From NCBI GenBank assembly GCA_900316205.1, contig ONBX01000008.1, positions 1 through 56,867 on the forward strand: 56,867 nt of DNA, given 5' to 3'. Position 1 is the first letter of the stretch; each line of letters begins with the position of its first letter. Position numbers and translations under genes: made by a program. This document shows positions 27,898 through 36,062 of the stretch, piece by piece. Source of the DNA: an uncultured Eubacteriales bacterium. Its GTDB lineage: Bacteria; Bacillota; Clostridia; Oscillospirales; Oscillospiraceae. The notes beneath the pieces were generated by a model that worked only from the letters and a program-made list of their open reading frames with translations, had not been told where the DNA came from and made no database searches.

Positions 27898-27939
27898 AAA
27901 ACCCCTCCGCGCCCGAAAACCGGGCCGCAGAGGGGTTTT
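27898..27939. terminator. Bidirectional terminator
   Basis: AAAACCCCTC pairs with GAGGGGTTTT, with an inner GCCCG/CGGGC stem. It lies between the convergent MBL and 2H phosphoesterase genes. Confidence 0.85.
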
Positions 27940-27950
27940 CCTTTGTATGA

Positions 27951-28487
27951 TCAGCATGGCAAAAGTGCGATTCGATCCACGATCTCATAGCCGTCTGGCA
28001 GGACGCGGGACAGCTCAAAGCGGACCACCTTTGCACGGATGGGAGAAAAGTGCCTGGTCATGACGCTCCGGATCTGTTCCAGGTTCTCGCCAGGCCCGTA
28101 AAACAGGGTCGTGTGAGGGTACCAGCGGTCACCTTTTGTCCACGGGTCCAGGTCATCTCCGTGCTTCTCGGCGATGCGACGGTGGAGCATGGTCAGGATC
28201 TCCGAATCCATCGGTTTTGCGACGATGATATGCGTTTCTTGCAGGATCACCAAGCTCTCATATGTGATCTCAAACGCAGGTATTTCCGCAAGCAGTTCCC
28301 GGCAGGAGCGTACAAAAGCCGTCTCCCGCTCTCCTGGATAGCTTGCCAGCGTGATATGCCCGTAGACCTGCTTTCCCTGCCCGCCGTCAGGAAACGCGGC
28401 TTTCCGGATCGCATTCAGTTTTGCGCTGGCCGCATCATCCAGCTTTGCGATCAGGCACAGCAAATTCGGCACCCCTTTCCGTTTCAT
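27951..28487 (-). CDS. 2H phosphoesterase (LigT / 2',5' RNA ligase-like)
   Basis: 178 aa. The two H-x-T/S motifs of the 2H superfamily are visible: GHITLAS in the N-terminal half and PHTTLFY in the C-terminal half. Members split 2',3'-cyclic phosphates or 2',5' bonds. No clear Shine-Dalgarno is seen before the ATG at 28487, so a GTG slightly upstream (28493) or downstream could be used instead. It is flanked by a small membrane protein gene on the same strand 17-23 bases upstream. A second 2H protein is at 55788. Confidence 0.8.
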   Translation of the reverse strand: MKRKGVPNLLCLIAKLDDAASAKLNAIRKAAFPDGGQGKQVYGHITLASYPGERETAFVRSCRELLAEIPAFEITYESLVILQETHIIVAKPMDSEILTMLHRRIAEKHGDDLDPWTKGDRWYPHTTLFYGPGENLEQIRSVMTRHFSPIRAKVVRFELSRVLPDGYEIVDRIALLPC

Positions 28488-28510
28488 CCGCACGGAAGGT
28501 CATTTATCGC

Positions 28511-28804
28511 TTACCGACTCCTGACATGCAGATCCTCTGCCGCCCTCTCGGAATTCTCCACCAGCTCGCCAAAGCCGGACAGAACAAGGCCGAGGATGTA
28601 CGCGCCCAGCGGTCCGCCCAACAGCAAAGAAAAGAAAAGAACGTCGTGGAAGACCGTGGTGGTATATACAAGGCCAGAGGCGGAAGATGTATAGTGCACT
28701 CTTTCAATGCCCAGGGTGAAGGCCAGGATCACGGAAACGATGGTGATGCCCCAGAACAGAATGGCGGCAAGCTTCTTGAGCTTTTCTCCCGGTTCTTCAA
28801 ACAT
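28511..28804 (-). CDS. 97-aa small membrane protein
   Basis: Two membrane segments (about residues 11-30 and 45-75) lie between a charged N-terminus (FEEPGEKLKKL) and a hydrophilic tail. AAGGAG 8 bases before ATG fixes the start. A longer frame running up through the tRNA gene is not credible. No family recognised. Confidence 0.65.
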   Translation of the reverse strand: MFEEPGEKLKKLAAILFWGITIVSVILAFTLGIERVHYTSSASGLVYTTTVFHDVLFFSLLLGGPLGAYILGLVLSGFGELVENSERAAEDLHVRSR

Positions 28805-28979
28805 AACGATGCTCCTTTTCCTGAATATTGAATTATAAGAAAGATCGAGGTAATGGTTCTCCGGGGAAATAATACCATACGTGTGCAGTGTTTGCAAGCG
28901 AGGGGGAGTCCGCTCTTCTCGACTGTCCGGGGCGCGAGCCCTGTGCAGTCTCCACTTCGCACGTCCGGTTTCGCGGCAG

Positions 28980-29061
28980 TGCGAGAGAGGAGACTTGAAC
29001 TCCCACGTCGGTTGACACACGCCCCTCAAACGTGCCTGTCTACCTGTTCCAGCACTCTCGC
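28980..29061 (-). tRNA. tRNA-Leu (anticodon GAG)
   Basis: The acceptor stem GCGAGAG pairs with CTCTCGC. The anticodon stem CACGT/GCGTG holds loop TTGAGGG with anticodon GAG (complement of 29025-29027). A variable arm of class II type (TGTCAACCGACG) and T-loop TTCAAGT follow, with discriminator A at 28980; CCA is not encoded. It reads CUC and CUU leucine codons. It has its own strong promoter. Confidence 0.9.
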
Positions 29062-29133
29062 ATACGGCCGATGCTTCGGCTTCATTGAAAGCCGCCTGCA
29101 CCACATTGGCCCGCCACATTTAAGGCAGAAGTC

Positions 29134-29161
29134 ATTATACCAGAGTTTCCGTTTTTGTCAA
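29134..29161 (-). promoter_or_regulatory. Promoter of tRNA-Leu
   Basis: Minus-strand consensus -35 TTGACA (29161-29156), 16-base spacer, -10 TATAAT (29139-29134). The start is about 65 bases before the mature tRNA. Confidence 0.8.
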
Positions 29162-29227
29162 GGCTTATTTTTAAAATCAGAGTTTCGCAGCAAGTTTTCC
29201 AAATCTATTCGTCTCCGGCATAAAAAG

Positions 29228-29266
29228 AATGCGGAATTCCTCATTCCGAATTCCGCATTCCGAATT
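29228..29266. repeat. GGAATTCGGAATGCGG-type repeat
   Basis: GCGGAATTC (29231-29239) and GAATTCCGC (29248-29256) form a palindrome, with a further CATTCCGAATT copy. The core matches the GH3-borne repeat at 19051-19080. Confidence 0.6.
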
Positions 29267-29270
29267 GTTT

Positions 29271-31082
29271 TCACCCCAGCACGGAGTAGGTGGCTTCGTC
29301 CTCGTACTGGCGGGTGTAGAGCCGGTAGTAGACACCCCTGGCGGCCATCAGCTCCTCGTGCCGGCCCCGCTCCACGATCTTGCCGTCCTTCACCACCAGG
29401 ATCACATCGGCGTTGCGCACCGTGGAGAGCCGGTGGGCGATGACGATGGAGGTCCGGTCGCGGATGATGGTGTCGATGGCGGTCTGGATCTTCTGTTCGG
29501 TGATGGTGTCCACAGAAGCGGTAGCCTCGTCCAGCACCAGGATCCTGGGATCGGCCAGAATGGCCCTGGCAAAGGAAATGAGCTGTTTTTCGCCGGTGGA
29601 GAGCATGTCGCCCCCCTCGCCCACATCGGTATCCAGGCCCTTCTCCAGCTTCTCCACCACGCCCTTGGCGCTGACCAGCTCCAGAGCCCGGTCGATCTGC
29701 TCCTGGGTGGCATTGGGGTTGCCGTAGAGCAGGTTCTCCCGCACGGTGCCGGAGAACAGATGGGGCGTCTGCAGCACATAGCCGATGGCGGAGTGGAGCC
29801 ACAGCTGGCTGCGCTCTCTCGCGTCCCGCCCGTCGATGAGCACCTTGCCCTCGGTGGGCTCATAGAAGCGGCAGATGAGATTGGCCAGGGTGGATTTGCC
29901 CGCGCCGGTCTCCCCCACGATGGCCACATTGGTGCCGAAGGGGATATCCAGGTCGAAGTGCTCCAGGATCTTCTCGTCCCCATCCGGGTACTGGAAGGAC
30001 ACGTCCTCAAAGCGGATATCGCCCCGGATGGGCTCCCAGTTCTCCTTTTTGGGCTCAAAGCTGTCTCCATAGACGGCGGTAACTTCGGCGCTGTCGTTCA
30101 CATCGGGCTTGGTTTCCAGAAGTCTGGTGAGCCGCTCGATGTTCACCTGGGTGGTGATGAGATCGGAGATGGCGTCCACGATCCAGCGCACGGGCTCCAT
30201 CATGCCCTGGGCATAGGACATGAACATGGAGAAGGTGCCGATCTGGGTCTTGGCGATGACGCCGCCCTTCCAGAGGACGATGGCCAGGGCCAGGGAAGAG
30301 GCAAAGTTCATGGTGACGGCGAAGGCGCCCCGCAGCCGGGCGGCGCCCACGCTCTTGCGACGCATGGAGGCCGTGTCGGTGACAAAGGACTTTTCCATCT
30401 TCTCCTCGATCACCAGGGTCTTGATGGTCCGGGCGCCGGTGATGCCCTCGTTAAAGTCCCCGGTGATCTTGGAGTTCAGCTCCCGGATCTCCCGGTTGGC
30501 CTTGGTGAGCCGCGCTTGGAAGAGTGAGAAGAGCAGCACCGTCAGCGGCAGCACTGCGATGACCAGCAGGGCGAGGCGCGTGTTGATGGCAAGCATCACC
30601 ACCACCGCGCCCACCACATAGCCGATCTGCCAGAGGCTCTCCAGCACAGTCCAGGACACCAGGGAGCCGATGCGCTGGGTATCCGACATGACGCGGGAGT
30701 GGATGTAGCCCACGCTGTTCTGGTTGTAATAGGAGAAGGACAGGGTCTGCAGGTGGGTAAAGGCGGCGTTGCGCAGGTCCCGGTCCACCCCCACCTCGAT
30801 TTTCATGCTGTACATGGCGGAGACGTAGTTGAAGAGGGCGCCGCCGCAGATCAGGGTGAGGTACAGGATCACGAAGAGGACAATGGTGTCCAAAGTCCCC
30901 TCGCCGATGAAGTGGTTCAGGGCATAGCGCTGGAAGAGGGGCACGCCGGTGTCCACCAGGCTCCCCACAAGGCTGCCCAGGACCATGAAGAACAGGGGCT
31001 TCTTGTAGTTTTTCAGGTATGGCAGCACCTTGCCGATGCCGAAAAACTTGAGATTTTTCTGTTTGGAGGTCTCGTTTTTCAT
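29271..31082 (-). CDS. ABC exporter half-transporter, consensus ATPase subunit
   Basis: 603 aa. N-terminal six-helix exporter domain (about 1-320), then an ATPase domain with Walker A GETGAGKST, Walker B ILVLDEATASVD (catalytic Glu present) and H-loop IAHRLSTV. The signature is degenerate: LSTGEKQ in place of LSGGQ. Together with the partner upstream this gives one working and one degenerate nucleotide site, as in BmrCD and TM287/288 heterodimers. The start overlaps the partner stop by ATGA and has GGAGG. Likely multidrug or lipid/peptide export. Confidence 0.92.
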   Translation of the reverse strand: MKNETSKQKNLKFFGIGKVLPYLKNYKKPLFFMVLGSLVGSLVDTGVPLFQRYALNHFIGEGTLDTIVLFVILYLTLICGGALFNYVSAMYSMKIEVGVDRDLRNAAFTHLQTLSFSYYNQNSVGYIHSRVMSDTQRIGSLVSWTVLESLWQIGYVVGAVVVMLAINTRLALLVIAVLPLTVLLFSLFQARLTKANREIRELNSKITGDFNEGITGARTIKTLVIEEKMEKSFVTDTASMRRKSVGAARLRGAFAVTMNFASSLALAIVLWKGGVIAKTQIGTFSMFMSYAQGMMEPVRWIVDAISDLITTQVNIERLTRLLETKPDVNDSAEVTAVYGDSFEPKKENWEPIRGDIRFEDVSFQYPDGDEKILEHFDLDIPFGTNVAIVGETGAGKSTLANLICRFYEPTEGKVLIDGRDARERSQLWLHSAIGYVLQTPHLFSGTVRENLLYGNPNATQEQIDRALELVSAKGVVEKLEKGLDTDVGEGGDMLSTGEKQLISFARAILADPRILVLDEATASVDTITEQKIQTAIDTIIRDRTSIVIAHRLSTVRNADVILVVKDGKIVERGRHEELMAARGVYYRLYTRQYEDEATYSVLG

Positions 31083-32917
31083 GCCGACACCTCCTCTGCG
31101 CTGGCAGACTGGATCTCGCAGATCTTCTGATAGATCCCGCCGCCCTGTTTGAGCTGCTCGTGGGTGCCCATCTCCGCAATACGCCCGTGATCCAGCACCA
31201 GGATCTGATCCGCCTTGGAGAGGGTGGTGATCCGGTGGGAGATGAGGATGATGCTGGCGCTGCCGAAGCGGCTCTCCAGCGCCTTGCGGATCTTGGCGTC
31301 GGTCTCCGTATCCACGGCGGAGAGGGAGTCGTCAAAGATCATGATGGGGCTCTGCTGGGTCAGGGTGCGGGCGATGGCGGCCCGTTGCTTCTGGCCGCCG
31401 GAGAGGGTCACGCCCCGCTCGCCCACAAAGGTGTCGTAGCCCTTCTGGAAGCTCTCCACCGTCTCGTCCAGACAGGCGGCCCGGGAAGCCTCCCGGATGC
31501 GCTCCATGGGCATTTCGTCCTCGGTGATGCTGATGTTCTCCGCGATGGTGCGGGAGAAGAGATAGGGCTCCTGCAGCACCATGCCGATGTTCTGCCGCAG
31601 GTGGCGGGTCTGGATATCCCGCAGGTCCACGCCGCCCACGGTGATGCTGCCGCAGCCCTGGGGCAGCTCGTAGAGCTTGTCCAGCAAAAGCATCATGGTG
31701 CTCTTGCCGCTGCCGGTGCCGCCCAGGATGCCCAGGGTGGTGCCGGCCTTCATGGTGAAGCTGATGTCGTGGAGGATCTCGGGGCTGCCCTCATAGGCAA
31801 AGGACACATGGTCAAAGCAGATGTCACGGTCCATGGCCGGGGTCAGTGCCTTGCCGGTCTCCTTCTCCTCTTCCGCCTGCATGATGTAGGCCACCCGGTC
31901 GATGGAGACGCCGGCCTTGCTCATTTCGGAGATCATGCGCCCCAGCATACGCACGGGCCAGGTCATGGTGGCGCCGTAGCTCAAAAAGGCAATGTACTCG
32001 CCGGGGAGCATCTCTCCCCGGATGCAGAGCCAGGAGCCGAACACCACGATCAGCATGATCTGCAGACCGGAGAGCACGTCGCTGATGCTCCAGAACCGGG
32101 CCATGGGGCTGGCCAGCTTCATCCAGAGATTGGTGTAGTACTCGTTCTGCTGCTCGAAGCGGTCCTTTTCATAGCGTTCCCGACCGAAGGCACGGACCAC
32201 CCGCACTCCGGTGAGATTCTCCTGAGCCATGGCGGAGAGCTTGCCCTCGTTTTCGTCGCAGTCCAGGAAGGCCGCGCCGATCTTCCGGTGGAACTGGAAG
32301 GAGCGCAGGATCACATAGGGCACCGGCAGCATGGCGATAAGGGTGAGCTTCCAGTTCATGGAGAGCATGAAGCTCAGCGACAGCACCAGCAGCACCAGGA
32401 TCCGGAAGATGGAGGTCATCTGCTCGGACACGAAGCGCTTCATGGTCTCGATATCCGAGGTGCAGCGCTGGATGATATCGCCGGTGCGGTGCTTGGCGTG
32501 CCAGGCGTAGGGCAGGCGCTCGATATGGCCGAAGAGCCGGTCCCGCATGGTCTTGGTCAGGGTCTCGGCCCCCTTGGTGTTGTACACCCGGAAGCAGTAC
32601 TGGGCCACTACTTTTACCGCCGCCACCACCAGGATGGCCGCCGCCATGATCCAGATGTGCTCGCCCAGATAGGAAAAGCCGCCGAAGCGGTCCACAATGC
32701 CCATGACGAAGGGAGAGAGGTTGGAATCCTTCCCGCCCAGGGCATTGTCCACCGCCATCCGGATGATCTGGGGGCTTACCATGTCCGCAAGGGCGGCCAC
32801 GGCCGCGGAGAGCATGCTGATGACGAAAAACAGCTTGCTCCCCCGCAGAAAGTCCCAGAGCAGCTTTCTGCTGAAAGCTTTTTCTTCTTTGGTTTTGATC
32901 TTCTTTTCGTTTTCCAT
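31079..32917 (-). CDS. ABC exporter half-transporter, degenerate-site subunit
   Basis: 612 aa, exporter domain then ATPase. Walker A GGTGSGKST, canonical signature LSGGQKQR, Walker B IMIFDDSLSAVD in which the catalytic Glu is replaced by Asp, and H-loop ISHRITTL. Forms the asymmetric pair with the gene at 29271. The N-terminus is basic (KKIKTKEEKAFSRKLL) and the linker before the ATPase is short. No strong Shine-Dalgarno is seen before the ATG. It is first in its operon. Confidence 0.92.
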   Translation of the reverse strand: MENEKKIKTKEEKAFSRKLLWDFLRGSKLFFVISMLSAAVAALADMVSPQIIRMAVDNALGGKDSNLSPFVMGIVDRFGGFSYLGEHIWIMAAAILVVAAVKVVAQYCFRVYNTKGAETLTKTMRDRLFGHIERLPYAWHAKHRTGDIIQRCTSDIETMKRFVSEQMTSIFRILVLLVLSLSFMLSMNWKLTLIAMLPVPYVILRSFQFHRKIGAAFLDCDENEGKLSAMAQENLTGVRVVRAFGRERYEKDRFEQQNEYYTNLWMKLASPMARFWSISDVLSGLQIMLIVVFGSWLCIRGEMLPGEYIAFLSYGATMTWPVRMLGRMISEMSKAGVSIDRVAYIMQAEEEKETGKALTPAMDRDICFDHVSFAYEGSPEILHDISFTMKAGTTLGILGGTGSGKSTMMLLLDKLYELPQGCGSITVGGVDLRDIQTRHLRQNIGMVLQEPYLFSRTIAENISITEDEMPMERIREASRAACLDETVESFQKGYDTFVGERGVTLSGGQKQRAAIARTLTQQSPIMIFDDSLSAVDTETDAKIRKALESRFGSASIILISHRITTLSKADQILVLDHGRIAEMGTHEQLKQGGGIYQKICEIQSASAEEVSA

Positions 32918-32964
32918 AGTTCTATTTTCCAGAACGGCTGAGACTGAGCTTGAGATACGGCGGC

Positions 32965-32993
32965 ATTATATCATATGGATCATAAAAAGAAAA
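32965..32993 (-). promoter_or_regulatory. Possible promoter of the ABC exporter operon
   Basis: Consensus -10 TATAAT (32970-32965), 48 bases before the start; the -35 region (TTTTCT, 32993-32988) is poor. Nothing further is seen from 33000 to 33169 except T-rich, low-complexity sequence. Confidence 0.4.
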
Positions 32994-33169
32994 GAGGGCC
33001 GCAGCTCTCAAAACGTTCAAAAAGCCCGGTTAGGCAGCTCTTTTTCTGCTGTTTTCTCTTCTATCCCTTTTCTCTTTTAACGGTTCTCTGTTTACCGTTC
33101 TCAGGAATTGCTTTTCCTTCCCCTGTATGAGCGGCTGGAGCGAGATATGAAAGATTTTTGCTTTCCTCA

Positions 33170-33198
33170 TTGCAATCCTACACCAATTGTTTTACAAT
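33170..33198 (+). promoter_or_regulatory. Promoter of the threonine dehydratase/RidA unit
   Basis: -35 TTGCAA (33170-33175), 17-base spacer, -10 TACAAT (33193-33198). It gives a short leader ending in CGGAGGGAACAAC before ATG. Confidence 0.7.
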
Positions 33199-33241
33199 AG
33201 ATACAGTGTTTTTGGTCATTCTACCAAACGGAGGGAACAAC

Positions 33242-34456
33242 ATGGAATTGGAACTGTACGATTTTGAGCGTGCAGCCGAACGTCTCAAACCCATCCTGCA
33301 CCATACCGAACTGGACCTGTCTTCCACCTTCTCCCGGCTCACCGGGGGCAAGATCTACCTGAAATGTGAAAACCGGCAGAAGACCGGCTCCTTCAAGATT
33401 CGCGGCGCCTCCAACAAGATCGCCTGCATGATCGAGCGGGGCGAGCGCTGCCCGGTGGTGGCCTCCTCCGCCGGCAACCACGCCCAGGGTGTGGCCTACG
33501 CCTCCAGCCGCTTCGGCATCCCCGCCACCATCGTGATGCCCAAGGCAGCCCCCATCGCCAAGGTTCAGGCCACTGAGGGCTACGGCGCCAAGGTGGTGCT
33601 CACCGGCTCCTGCTATGACGACGCCTACAACGAAGCTCTCCGCATCTGCGAGGAGGAAGGCGCCAAATTCCTGCACCCCTATAACGACCTGGAGGTCATC
33701 GCCGGCCAGGGCACCCTGGCCCTGGAGATCCTGGGCGATCTGCCCACGGCGGATATCATCATCGTCCCCGCCGGCGGCGGCGGACTGCTGGCCGGTATGG
33801 CTCTGGCCGCCCACCTGCTGAATCCCCGGGTGAAGGTCTACGGCGTCCAGGCGGAGGGAGCCCCCGCCATCGCCCTGAGCTTCCAGCAGAAGAAGCTGGT
33901 CACCACCGAGAGCGCCAGCACCATTGCCGACGGTATTGCCGTGAAGGTCCCCGGCGATATCACCGTGGATCTCATCAACAAGTACGCTGCCGGGGTGGTC
34001 ACCGTCTCCGAACGGGAGATCGCAAACGCCATCCTGCTGCTGATGGAGCGCTGCAAGCAGATCGTGGAGCCCGCCGGCGCCACTCCCCTGGCCGCTGTGC
34101 TCAGCGGCAAGATCGATGTGAAGGGCAAGCGGGTGGTCTGCCTCATGTCCGGCGGCAATGTGGACGTAAGCTTCCTGCAGAGCATCATTGAACAGGGTCT
34201 GGTGGCCCGCAACCGCCGTCTCAAGTTCGTCGCCACCCTGGCGGACCGTCCCGGCAGCCTGGTGCAGCTGCTCTCCGTTCTGGCAGACAAGCGCGCCAAC
34301 GTCATCTCCGTCCAGCACGACCAGCTCTACCGTCGCCTGAACCCCGGTCAGACCAGCGTCCATGTGGTCTGCGAAGTGGGCGGAGCGGAACATGGCAAGA
34401 GCGTCATCGACGCCATCGCCGCCACCGGCTGCGAGGTGGCAATGGAAGCGGAATGA
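33242..34456 (+). CDS. ilvA: Threonine dehydratase (threonine ammonia-lyase) with ACT domain
   Basis: 404-aa PLP enzyme turning threonine into 2-oxobutanoate and ammonia. PLP lysine is Lys52 in TGSFKIRGA; the phosphate loop is AGGGGLL. An ACT domain fills the C-terminal ~75 residues (VATLADRPGSLVQLLSVLAD), the length of the ACT-bearing TdcB/IlvA-like class rather than the 500-aa two-ACT biosynthetic type. It could serve isoleucine synthesis or threonine catabolism. GGAGG lies before the ATG; the open frame starts earlier but inside the promoter. RidA follows in the same unit. Confidence 0.92.
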   Translation: MELELYDFERAAERLKPILHHTELDLSSTFSRLTGGKIYLKCENRQKTGSFKIRGASNKIACMIERGERCPVVASSAGNHAQGVAYASSRFGIPATIVMPKAAPIAKVQATEGYGAKVVLTGSCYDDAYNEALRICEEEGAKFLHPYNDLEVIAGQGTLALEILGDLPTADIIIVPAGGGGLLAGMALAAHLLNPRVKVYGVQAEGAPAIALSFQQKKLVTTESASTIADGIAVKVPGDITVDLINKYAAGVVTVSEREIANAILLLMERCKQIVEPAGATPLAAVLSGKIDVKGKRVVCLMSGGNVDVSFLQSIIEQGLVARNRRLKFVATLADRPGSLVQLLSVLADKRANVISVQHDQLYRRLNPGQTSVHVVCEVGGAEHGKSVIDAIAATGCEVAMEAE

Positions 34457-34499
34457 TTTCGTTTTGCAGGGATCATCAAGCAGGCTGGACAACCCTTCC

Positions 34500-34546
34500 G
34501 CCTCGCTTCGCTCAGCACCTCCCCTTTCTCAGGGGAGGTCATAAGG
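34500..34546. repeat. Dispersed palindromic repeat in the ilvA-ridA gap
   Basis: ACCTCCCC-TTTCTCA-GGGGAGGT (34517-34539), preceded by GCTTCGCTCAGC, resembles half of the element at 35930-36010. It lies within an operon and could act as an attenuating hairpin. Confidence 0.55.
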
Positions 34547-34561
34547 AAAGGAGATTTTGAT

Positions 34562-34933
34562 ATGAAAGCTGTTTCTACCAACAAGGCGCCGGCCGCCATC
34601 GGCCCCTATTCCCAGGCCCAGATCGTGGGCAGCCTGGTCTATACCTCCGGACAGATCCCCATCATCCCCGAAACCGGCGCGCTTGCCGAAGGGCTGGAGG
34701 CCCAGGCCCACCAGGTCTTCAAAAACCTGGGCGAGCTGCTGAAGGCCGCGGGCTCCGACCTGAGCAAGACGGTGAAGACCACGGTGTTCATCAAGAACAT
34801 GGACGATTTCGGCGCCATCAACGCCATCTATGCCCAGTATTTCACCGAGCCCTTCCCCGCCCGCTCCTGTGTGGAAGTGGCGCGCCTGCCCAAGGACGTA
34901 CTGCTGGAGTGTGAGGTCATCGCCGAGCTCTGA
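34562..34933 (+). CDS. ridA: RidA-family reactive-intermediate deaminase
   Basis: 123 aa. Full YjgF/RidA signature: opening APAAIGPYSQAQIVG, the loop GQIPIIP, and the C-terminal ARSCVEVARLPKDVLLECEVIA. The catalytic arginine of the RidA subclass is Arg101 and the conserved Glu is at 117. RidA hydrolyses the enamine/imine released by threonine and serine dehydratases, so its place directly after threonine dehydratase is functional. AAGGAG lies 6-9 bases before ATG. Confidence 0.95.
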   Translation: MKAVSTNKAPAAIGPYSQAQIVGSLVYTSGQIPIIPETGALAEGLEAQAHQVFKNLGELLKAAGSDLSKTVKTTVFIKNMDDFGAINAIYAQYFTEPFPARSCVEVARLPKDVLLECEVIAEL

Positions 34934-34943
34934 TTGCGATTGC

Positions 34944-34984
34944 AAACGCCTGGATCCCACTTTTCAGATGGGACCCAGGCGTTT
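34944..34984 (+). terminator. Terminator of the ilvA-ridA unit
   Basis: AAACGCCTGG pairs with CCAGGCGTTT, with an inner TCCCA/TGGGA stem, followed by TTTCTTTTT. It begins 11 bases after the ridA stop. Confidence 0.9.
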
Positions 34985-35039
34985 TCTTTTTATGTTCTGT
35001 TTGCGGAAGCGTTTTTTTCTGTGTGTTTCCTTGAGCGAA

Positions 35040-35065
35040 AGCAGTCAGCCGCAAGGCTGACTGCT
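35040..35065 (-). terminator. Hairpin downstream of the membrane-protein gene
   Basis: 11-bp stem AGCAGTCAGCC/GGCTGACTGCT with loop GCAA. It lies 69 bases past the stop of the gene at 35134, with a short TTTCG tail on the minus strand. Confidence 0.55.
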
Positions 35066-35133
35066 GAGCTGTCACTGGATTTGTGATCATAATCCGCTGC
35101 TCGTTATAACTGTTGACAGGGAAAACGCTGTGA

Positions 35134-35838
35134 TCAATGGCGGAGCCCTTTATTGTTTTCTCGTTGCAGTATTCTATAACGATGCACGATTTTGTTTGCA
35201 TCGGGAAGGGTGACCATTTCAGAATTCCCCCACGATCCATCCGTATTTCTGTCTCGTCGATAAGAGTGCAGATTCTGCTTGATATCATGAGGTTTTTGCG
35301 TCGAGGGGATGGGAAGAGGACAGATTCTCTTCAACATTTCTTCATTTTGAATGCCCCTGCATGGCACTTTGACCAGTTTGCCAGCTTTGGCGTGCTTCGC
35401 ATCATCAAGGGTTCTATCCATGACCGCACGTTCGAACTCATCAAGATGCCAATCTGCAAAATAAAGGCAACGATGAGGGCCGCTCATGGCGGTCCATTTT
35501 TCCAAAGCAATTCCGGTTTCTTCCAGCTCATCCCACGGGAGGAAGCATAGGCTTTTTCCGAATCTCCTTTGCTCAACTCCCTGCGAAGAAAAGACCACCT
35601 GAGAAAAGCTTTCTCGGACGAACCCGAAAGAGATGAAGGCAAACAAGACGGCAAACAAGAAAAGCAAGAGTCCTGAAATAAAGGAAAGCCAATCAATTCC
35701 CGTATCAAACGCGTATCTTGCCATAAAAACATAGGCGATATTTGCGCAAAGAAGGCAGACAGCGGATGACAGAAGCAGAAAAGGCAGCAGACCCAAAAAC
35801 CGCAGCCACGAATGGCGCCGAAGAATCCACTCTTCCAT
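35134..35838 (-). CDS. Two-TM membrane protein with PH-like region
   Basis: 234 aa, not recognised. Two strong membrane segments (about residues 14-38 and 48-72) are followed by a soluble region. Its opening VVFSSQGVEQRRFGKSLCFLPWDELEETGI resembles a bacterial PH-like domain in strand pattern, and a basic hydrophilic tail of about 70 residues follows. GGGAG lies about 10 bases before ATG. It is noticeably AT-richer than its neighbours and architecturally like the protein at 18431, suggesting an accessory origin. Confidence 0.65.
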   Translation of the reverse strand: MEEWILRRHSWLRFLGLLPFLLLSSAVCLLCANIAYVFMARYAFDTGIDWLSFISGLLLFLFAVLFAFISFGFVRESFSQVVFSSQGVEQRRFGKSLCFLPWDELEETGIALEKWTAMSGPHRCLYFADWHLDEFERAVMDRTLDDAKHAKAGKLVKVPCRGIQNEEMLKRICPLPIPSTQKPHDIKQNLHSYRRDRNTDGSWGNSEMVTLPDANKIVHRYRILQRENNKGLRH

Positions 35839-35929
35839 TTATAGACACTCCCTCTTTTTTGCTGCAATTGCTAAATCAATTATGACATTCGAAAGCAATC
35901 GTTGTGTTTTTGCGTACATCTGAATAATC

Positions 35930-36010
35930 CGGAGGCGCCTCGCCTTCTCCTTGAGGAGAAGGTGGCTTGCCCCGATCTCACGCGAGGGGCAAGACGGATG
36001 AGGTGGAGGT
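35930..36010. repeat. Dispersed intergenic repeat with palindromic arms
   Basis: GCCTTCTCC-TTGA-GGAGAAGG and a second arm pair around TTGCCCC/GGGGCAA, ending GACGGATGAGGTGGAGG. This plan is widespread in gut Clostridia; partial relatives are at 18190 and 34500. Confidence 0.65.
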
Positions 36011-36062
36011 CATTCGCGCCCTCCCTTTTCTTTCATCCATTCAGCTTCTGGATGACCCATTT

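Noticed and set aside
28511-29119. Long version of the small membrane protein frame
   Set aside because: It runs through tRNA-Leu and its 5' part makes no sense; AAGGAG supports the ATG at 28804.
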